From contig JAALGY010000061.1 of the NCBI GenBank assembly GCA_032358165.1, forward strand, positions 1,426,001-1,490,000: a stretch of 64,000 nucleotides of DNA, given 5' to 3'. The stretch is from Diplosphaera chodatii. Lineage: Eukaryota > Chlorophyta > Trebouxiophyceae > Prasiolales > Stichococcaceae. The translations under genes and the position numbers were made by a program. The notes below the pieces were generated by a model, which did not search any database, had not been told where the DNA came from, and saw only the letters and a list, made by a program, of their open reading frames with translations. The stretch's first letter is position 1, and each line of letters begins with the position of its first letter. This document shows positions 56,710-64,000 of the stretch, one piece after another.

Positions 56710-59700
56710 TCAGCAGGCGCCGACGGCAGCACCGTTGCGGTACAGGCCCCAGGGCTGCGGCGACACGCGGGCGGCGGCGTCTTCGGTGTCTGGAGACAGC
56801 GCCGGCGCCAGGCCGCAGGCCGCATCCAGGCTCCAGGACAGGTTGCGGGTGACAGTCACGCCGCTCCTGGGCTGCGCGGGCCTGCAGCATAGGTTCGTGA
56901 GAGCGTAAGTTGCTCCGTCATAACGCCTCATGCATCAATAGCAGGCTGCCTGTTGCAGCTGATTGCAGCCCCAGAATGGCATTGATAGGACGGCCAGTCA
57001 CAGCGTCCGGGTCGGGGCCCCGCGCAGGAGGCTGCGGCTGGAGCCCACCCCACAGCATGGAAGGCGGAGCCCTCGCCGCCGCCCAGCACCGCCTGGCTGC
57101 ACGGCGGCAGGTCCAGCGAGCCCGCGGCCGCCAGCAGCGGCGAGGCGCCGCGGTCCGCACCCAGCTGAGGCAGAGGCACCTGCATGGCAAAGTGAGATGA
57201 TGTCACGCCGGATGAGCACATGTTCATTCTGCTGCATCTGCGGGACTTTTGTACCACACCTGGGTGTATCAAGCAAGATATTACGAGGATCAGTGGACAG
57301 GGCCTGTGGCTGAAAGGCGTCAGAGTGGTGCAGAATCAGTGTCGGGTCTGCGATATGTATGCTCACCGTGAGCTGCGCAGCCACGGCGGCGAGCTCCTCA
57401 GCAAAGGGCAGCGTGTCGCAGAAGACGGGTGCCTGCATGCGCATGCCATAGCTGGTTTGCAGCAGCCGATGCTATGCAGCAGCGCGTTCGGCACCGTATC
57501 TTGAAAGTCAGAGGCGCTGTGCGGCTGTGGCTGTGGCAAGCATGCAGCACCTTGGGGTCGGTGGCGGCCTCCGGCTGCATCAGCATGTCGACGTCTGGCA
57601 CCGCCGGCGGCAGGTCGCACACCGCAGCAGCGGCGGCTGCGGAGGCGGCGGCAGCAAAGGGGGAGCCCACCCCGACCATGGGCTCCGCGGTAGGCTCAGG
57701 CACCATCGGCGCGGTGCTCAGCACCACCTGCCGCAGTTCATGAACAGCAGTTGAGGCATCACCTTGGCGTGGCATTCAGTGCAGAGTGACGGGATCTGAA
57801 GAGGCAAGCAAGTCACCCAGCACAGTGGCAGCTGCAAGGCAGCAATCCCTGTTCCATCCTGCTCTGTTTGCCATGCCCAGGGCGCAGGTGAGCAGTTTGC
57901 AGCAGGCAGCGGACCTTGGGCAGGGGCGCCTGCCGGTGGTGCTGGGCGCACTGGTGGTGCTGCTGGGCGGCGGTGATGGCGGAGGCGCGCGCCTGCAGCA
58001 GGGCGGCCCGCTGCGTGTCGCCGCTCCACCGCGCCCGCAGCCCCTCCACCTGGGCGCCAGCAATCCTTCAAATCTTGTCCACTGATATGAGTAAAGCTGT
58101 AATTCAGCAAATCAAAAGATAACTATTACTAAGACGAATAAATTCTGTCGATGATATAGAAGAAACATGGCGACTTTGATACCGTTAGCACTTTGGATGA
58201 ACAGCATGGCACTGAGCATGTGGCTGAAGCGAAGCAACGGCCCATCAGTGGCTGGCTGATAAGCACCATGCTTGGCTGTCCTTGCAGAGCCATGATGCAC
58301 GGGACCTAACTGCAGCTGTTGGCAGATGCAGATGGGTTCCCTTGCTCGATGGCTCTACATTCATTGCGAAACTGCTGGCTTCATCGAACACATCTCAGCT
58401 CCATGGCTGCACTTGTGGGAGCAAGGAAGCGTCCTTGTCTATAGCGTGATTCTGCAAAGTAAGTAAGTATGATGCTGTTGCTGTATGGTGCCAAGGGAAA
58501 ACTAGGGAGTGAAGCTGTGACCTGTGCAGCCAGCAGCGTGCGTGCCGCGTCAGCCTCAGCCAGCGCACCCTTGAGCTCCACGTTCTGCGCCGCCAGTGCT
58601 GTCACCTGCAAGCGCAGCACCCAGCATGATATGTCTGGACCGCACCAGACGGGCACGACATGCATGGAGCGCTGAGTCCGTCACCACCCTGTGCTGCTAG
58701 ATGGCCCAGGATTCCATGATGCAGACGTCAGCCCAAGGGCAGTCTGTCTGGCCATTGCAGATTGAGTGCGCTTGCCATTGTATGGCACATTGCTAGTCCG
58801 TGTGCAGTTTAGGTTATGCAAACCTTTGGGCGATGTATTTATCATCAGGAATGGGCCGCACCTTGGCCTGCAGCTCCTCCAGCTGCACCTGCCGCTTGTG
58901 GCGCACCCGCTGCGCCGACTCCCGGTTGGCGACGCGCCTGCGGGGCACATCCAGACTGGGGTCAATGGGATGTGGTGGCAGTTCACAAACACTGGTAGCA
59001 CATGTCAGTCTAGGCCCCTGGACGGCAGCCGGCTACAGGCAGCTGGCATGCGCCTCCCTCCGCAACCAGGCGGCAGGAACACACGAGTACCGACCGCAGC
59101 TGCCCTTGGACCTCCATCTGTGACGGCAGAGAATGATCAGGCAGCCAGGTACCCCGCACCTCTTGATGCGGCGGCGCTCCTCGTTGGTGAGGTTGGGGTT
59201 GTTGATGTCGCCCTTGAATGTGATTGGCCGCCCCACCTGCACCCAGTCAAAGAATGCTGTCGTGTCACTTGGTGAGGATGGTGTGCAGCTGCACAAGTCA
59301 TACCACTCTGAGTAGAAGCCATGATGCTGACTACCAAGCATGATCCCAGTCATATGGGTGGACTGCATCATTAAGGCCCATTGTGTGGCAGGCAGTGGAC
59401 CTTCTTGCGGCCGCGGCGCGGGCTGCCGGTGTCATCAAAGTCCAGGTCCTCGTCGGTGAAGTCGTCGTCAAAAGAGGGCAGGCGCTGCACAGAAGTGTTG
59501 TTGTTGCGTCCACGGCGTCGAGACGCGGCACGGGTGGTGGGCCTGCAGCATGGTGATCACAACCATGTGATAGAGCAGCTGATGTGCAGAGTGACTTTGG
59601 ATTCTAAAACCTTTTGGGTGCCAAGCAGCATGGAACGTCCACAGCCCAGTCCCTAGTCGGCTGATCTCAAGCCCACCTAGCAGTATGCTGGTGATACTGC

Positions 59701-60727
59701 CCTGCAAACAGCACCTGCTGTTGCTTGGAGGGGTGTAGTCGGGGTCGCCGCTGGTGCTGCGGGGGCCCCGGCCACGGATGGGCCCAATGCCGCCGAAACC
59801 CGGTGCGAACGGCAGCGAGGTGGTCACGGTGCTGCCGCGGGGACTGCACTGCTCCCCTGCAACAGCAGAGGAGCCATGCTTCAACATGCACTGCCACAAG
59901 GGTCGCATATGGAAGAGTCTGTTTTCAGCTGCAGCACATCATGGCAGGCTGATAGGTCAAAGTAACTGGCAGCACCCTGGCGTGTAAACGACATGTCATG
60001 GGATTGTACCTGAAGCACCAAATCCAGGCTTGCACTGCAGGCCTGCGAGACCAAAGTCGTTGTGCGTGTAGGAACCAGCACCAGTGGTGACGCCGCCAAA
60101 TGCCACCGTCACTGCGTGCACGCCATCAAACCCTACTGTAGACTCCAGTAGAGGTGGTCTGTCTGGCACGTCTCATGCACTGTGTTGCACAGTGTTGTAT
60201 GTCAGCCACGTTCACATGAAGCTGCAACGCCTGCAAAACATGAATGTTACACAGACATGAGCTGTGCACCAGCGTCAGCGCTGCCGCGCAGCAGCATGGA
60301 CTGCTTCAGCGGCTGCGCCTTTGCCAGGGCCTTGGCCTCTGAGGCACGTCGAGCAGCCTCCGTCTGCCTGAGGAGGATAACGCATGCACCTCAGTGCTGG
60401 ATGTAGTGCCTACATCCTGTTCTGCCTTAGACAGCTACGTTCTTGCAGGCAGAGCCATGCATGGTCGTTCGGTGGCCTTATGCTGGTGGCTACGATGACA
60501 ATCTGCAACCGATCAGATCACAAGGCTTGGAAGGAGACAGTTGCTGCTGACATGCGCTTTCATCAGCAGGCATGATACAGATGCTGCACCTGTTGATGAC
60601 ATCGCTGGTGGTCACCGAAATGCTGCTGGCCTTGGGAGAGCGGCCAGCGAGCTGCGCCAGCGAGGTGCTCAGGGGGCTGCTGCCCAGCGGCGGCAGCCCC
60701 AGCCCAGCTCGGCTACTGCATGCAGAC
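56710..60727 (-). CDS. bZIP transcription factor
   Basis: Nuclear DNA-binding protein. The bZIP is built by splicing: 59236-59160 encodes NPNLTNEERRRIKR, 58937-58862 encodes RVANRESAQRVRHKRQ (Asn...Arg basic-region core) then VQLEELQAK, and 58605-58522 continues the Leu zipper (VTALAAQNVELKGALAEADA). Exons 58049-57915 (coiled, Gln/His-rich), 57727-57551, 57432-57367, 57179-57049 and a last exon ending at 56710 form an Ala/Pro/Leu-rich C-terminus, perhaps an activation domain. Upstream of the bZIP lie an acidic exon (59484-59401, FTDEDLDFDD with SPRRGRKK) and exons 59856-59715, about 60115-60018, about 60369-60260 and 60727-60593 (SSPLSTSLAQLAGRSPKA). The phase between 59715 and 59484 is not resolved, and the true start is probably further upstream; a MSAPSTVQQLRPQLG start near 61655 is one candidate. 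Confidence 0.75.
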
Positions 60728-61136
60728 GACATGCACTCATCACATTCCTGCAGTTTGAACAGTTCCCAGCCGCAGTTGCTGCACATACCAGACACAGAGC
60801 AGTGCACGCGCGTGCAATGTACTGCAGGCTGGCTGGGCTTGCACATTCGATATTGTAGGGACATCACCTGTCGCCGTGACTGCTGGGTGGCAGAGCAACT
60901 GTGCGCCGGGGCGTGCTGCTGACAGGCTTGACTGCAACAGCGGCTACCGCCTTCAGGTTGTGGCTGCCTTCTTCAAAACCCGATCGGCAACCCCCAGACA
61001 CTGGCATCGCCACCTGGTTTGGGTCCTGCAACCTTGCCAAGCAGCTCGGGTTTAGACTTAGACCAGCATCCGAAATCCTGCATGCTTTCTCAGTGCAGCG
61101 TGAACATCGAGCAAAGATACCTGCCGACAAGGTCAT

Positions 61137-61448
61137 TTGCTTAGGAAACAACATCGCACCGTAATGCGTTCGAATGTGCCAGAGCCCATGTCCGGTGGAA
61201 GTCCATTGCACACGGCTTGCTCCACGGGAGGCACCGCTGCCGCCACCTTGCGACCACCTGATGTCATCCGGCACCCAAGTGATGTTTGTTTGCGCGGCAA
61301 CTTGTTGAAACGAATTTCAGGATGCCAACGACTGTGTGCCAACGGAACTTCGAAGACTGAGGTTGTCCAGCTGGCGCAGCAAATACTGACCAGTGGATGC
61401 AGACTTGACAATAGCTGCGATGTTCTGGTCGGAGGCCGTATCACTTGA
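61137..61448 (+). other. Unassigned plus-strand open frame
   Basis: A frame of about 103 codons ends at 61448 and contains LRGNLLKRISGCQRLCANGT and KTEVVQLAQQI, which look protein-like and slightly SAP-helix-like. An upstream frame (60901-61164) with GIATWFGSCNLAKQLGFRLR could belong with it. Third positions are much less GC-rich than in the neighbouring genes, so it may be a mobile-element fragment. It could also lie inside a long 5' intron of the bZIP gene. Confidence 0.2.
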
Positions 61449-63233
61449 CGTCCAGCTCATCATCGCAACAGGCACCTCCTGCATGTAGACTCACATGCAA
61501 TGAGCGAGCGCCATGAAATGCTTACATTTACATCTGCTGCATGCGTGTAAGTCAGGGCAGAGCTTGCTGCAGGTGCGGGTGATGAGGCGGAGCCCAGCGC
61601 ACCAGACCCTGCCCAGCTGCGGCCTCAGCTGCTGCACTGTGGAAGGGGCTGACATATCGTGATGCCTCAGCCGGCGCAGAGTAGTGTGTGAAGTCTGTGG
61701 CGCCAGTTGCTGCTGCGGCGGTTGATGCGGCCTCGGCATCGGCACACCGCCGTGGCTGCGGCGTGCCGTGCTGACCTATGCTATCATGGGGTTGTTGGCT
61801 GGTACACTGACAGGTAGACTGACACATGCATGCGTAAGGCAATATAAGGCAAGGTACACGACAGTTTCGGGCATCAGCCGAGTGCTTGGCAGGATCTGCA
61901 GTACTTGGCAGGATCTGCATGCATCGAATGACACACCTGGGGTGCAGCCGCCCGCAATATTTGCCATCACCTACTGAGCTGCCTGCGTGCCAGAGGCAAC
62001 AACAGCATCTGATACCTTCACGACTGCTCCTTGTCCCTCTAAACCACCGAGGCTGCCGTCTGCCATACACTAGTGGCTGTTGGATGAATCTTGGAAGGGT
62101 CTGATCATGTGGATGGCACAGATGTATCCAGGGCTGATTTGCCTGGCATGTGCCCAACAGCAGGCCAGGTGATGACCTGCCTCTCCTTAGACAGGCAACA
62201 GCAGGGGTTCAGGTACACACGAAGAAGTTCCGTGTGACCTGCTGGCTGAATCTGTCACTGACAGCCAGCAATCTCCAGCCGTGTACCTACTTGTACCGTG
62301 CACAGAACAGCACAAGACAGATGCTTGCATTGTCGGCGGCTGTGCACAAGCAGCCATTGCCGCTGCAGCTGCCGCCGATGCTCGAGCGGCGGTTGCGCAG
62401 CGAATGGCAGAACTGCTGACGAGACACCTTCCACGCACAGTGCATGGCGCATATCGCAGGTGCAAGCCACCAGTGCAGGGCCGCAGCGACGGGGATCACG
62501 ACAAGACAGTGCCCATGTTCACGGCAGTCCGTTTGAGGCACGTTTGCCTTCAGACGGCAGCTACTTGCATGGCCTTGCACGCCAGCGGCAGCCACACTAG
62601 GAAGCCGTCAGCACAGGTATGTCCTCATTCCATCATGCGAGCACTGATCACTATCGTGTAAGGCTCCGCACCTGCTTTGCGTGATTGGGGAAGCCGCTAT
62701 CGCCTGTCTACTGCGCCTGCAGCTGTACACGCCTCTGCTATCCGGAAAATCTGGCGGCACCACTACAACACTGGCAACGGGGCCGCACACAGACGCTAAC
62801 CACCTGTCTCGAACCTGTGCTGCTGGCCCGGAAGCTGTTTTGAAGCCCGCAAGGTAAGCAGCACGGCCGTCCGCCGGCCTCTGGTTCCGTGGAATATGCC
62901 CAAACTGGTGACAAGTTTGTCGGAGCCCAGTGATCGATCAGGGCTGCGGCAGGGGCACCACACCAGATCAGCCGGTCTTACCCCGTTGAAGTCTACAGGT
63001 TATTGAGACAGATGACCAAACAGATGGATCACGGTCAAGCTGTCACCAGTTCTGCCTCATCTATGTCTGCTGGTGGCATGCATCCTCCGACAAATGAGAT
63101 GCCGCCGCAGCACTTGCATGCGGTGACCTGCCGCAGTTTGTGTGCCACCTGCCTGGCGTCCAAAGTTCACAATTGGAGCCTGATGTGCCGTCCAACATGG
63201 CTCGACCTTGGCTGTGGCACGCCCAATGCCTAG
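61449..63233. other. Region without a supported gene
   Basis: About 1.8 kb that may include the promoter or first exon(s) of the bZIP gene and the 3' UTR of the acyltransferase. A 19-bp-period direct duplication (core CTTGGCAGGATCTGCA) lies at 61885-61919. Frames at 62150-62661 (+) have no domain. Confidence 0.4.
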
Positions 63234-64000
63234 CTAGTCCGCCTTGCCGCCGCCGCCACCGCGCATGTACTTGGAAAGATCCATGCGCATGTGCTCGTCC
63301 AGTACGCCAGGCGGTGCCTGGATCCGGCTGCCATTTAGGCTGACCGTCACGCCCGCCTGTGTGGCACAGGCCACGCACGTTGTTGCCAGTCATCGTCATG
63401 GACAGGGGAAGCTCCGGCCTGCCATAATTTATACTATGCTTGACACATGCATCCCACTGTAGTGGTGCCCTCTGTAGCAAGGACACAGTGTTGAGGTACC
63501 TCCACAATGGCGCACCTTGCACAGGGCGGTGAACTCCCGCTGCGACTGCTCGACCAGCGGCCAGCCGGTCTGCGCGGCGTACAGCGCCCGCACGTTGGCG
63601 GCGTACAGCGCCGCGTCGGCCCGCTCAGCGGCTGACGGCACGTACGGCGGCAGCACCTCCACCTCCAGCACATTGACGAACTGGCACATGAGCCGCAGCT
63701 GCAGGGGAAAAGGACGATGTGTTGTGTCTTGGTACATGTAACGCCACGCTGAGCTGCAGCAGCTGCCAGTTCACTTGACACATGGCCAGAGCTGCAGAAA
63801 AGAGCCTGTAAGTCAGCTTCGCTTGCCAGCTGCCTAGCTCCATGATAGCCGCATGTTATCAGCTGCTGAAGCTACATTTATTGACAAAATTAGGAGAGTT
63901 GCACAAGGACACATGCTGGCTTATGACCAGCCTACTTCCACTCAGCACATCCTGAGGTTGGCTCCAGCTGAGCTAGCAGCATCACAGCGGGTGGGAGGCG
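63234..64000 (-). CDS. Lysophospholipid acyltransferase (LPCAT/LPEAT-like), 3' end
   Basis: C-terminal part of a membrane O-acyltransferase that re-acylates lysophospholipids. Two exons are clear: about 63700-63517, with MCQFVNVLEVEVLPPYVPS then ERADAALYAANVRALYA, a layout typical of plant and algal LPEAT/LPCAT proteins just after the acyltransferase motifs; and about 63358-63234, with GVLDEHMRMDLSKYMRGGGG and KAD before TAG at 63234-63236. The catalytic HxxxxD block and membrane helices must lie beyond the window. No retention signal is obvious at the C-terminus. The 63700-64000 stretch is probably intron, with no certain exon. Confidence 0.6.

Noticed and set aside
1..64000. tRNA, rRNA or riboswitch genes
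   Set aside because: No cloverleaf with a GTTCRANNC arm, no rRNA blocks and no known riboswitch core seen on either strand by eye.

Overview
This window looks like nuclear DNA from a GC-rich, intron-dense green alga. A trebouxiophyte (Chlorella/Coccomyxa-like) nuclear genome fits best. Almost every gene is cut into short exons by GT-AG introns of roughly 50-350 bp, acceptors usually read TGCAG, third positions are G/C-rich, and neighbouring genes lie on either strand without operons. The gene types (COQ2, SRP receptor beta, sirtuin, bZIP factor, GT90, prolyl 4-hydroxylase with ShKT, pectin acetylesterase/Notum) are eukaryotic. No tRNA, rRNA, CRISPR or intact transposon was recognised. The species name is inference. 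Gene models below were built by hand from splice sites and reading-phase continuity. Where exon lengths sum to a multiple of three I say so.

Layout. 1-2061 (+): 3' part of a multicopper oxidase. 3342-4757 (-): SnoaL/NTF2-like protein. 5313-8122 (-) and 8701-11069 (-): a tandem pair of secreted acidic proteins whose repeats are each encoded by their own tiny exon. 12102-14438 (+): JmjC/cupin-8 protein with an N-terminal membrane anchor. 15236-17820 (+): DMT/EamA-type transporter. 18653-20428 (-): cysteine-containing type I membrane protein. 21465-21578 (-): orphan membrane exon. 21920-23606 (-): third member of the acidic micro-exon family. 24032-28587 (-): sirtuin with a 434-residue low-complexity tail. 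29422-32245 (+): mitochondrial COQ2. 32792-34520 (+): small charged, PP28-like protein. 34903-40923 (-): GT90 glycosyltransferase with a membrane anchor and a K/E-rich coiled-coil tail. 42164-44197 (-): SRP receptor beta. 44630-47181 (+): malate dehydrogenase. 47729-50179 (-): prolyl 4-hydroxylase plus ShKT domain. 51496-54881 (+): pectin acetylesterase/Notum with a GPI-like tail. 56710-60727 or further (-): bZIP transcription factor. 63234-64000 (-): 3' end of a lysophospholipid acyltransferase.

How the genes fit together. They do not form one pathway. Many act in or on the secretory route and cell surface: SRP receptor beta, GT90, prolyl 4-hydroxylase, pectin acetylesterase/Notum, the three acidic GPI-like proteins, the type I membrane protein and perhaps the multicopper oxidase. 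The rest are housekeeping (COQ2, MDH) or regulatory (sirtuin, bZIP, JmjC).

The most unusual content is the acidic micro-exon family at 5.3-11.1 kb and 21.9-23.6 kb. All three copies share a signal peptide, a 69-nt terminal exon encoding a GPI-type tail, and internal Asp/Glu repeats carried on symmetric exons. Each copy has expanded a different exon type, yet the two tandem copies come out at almost the same length (254 and 253 residues).
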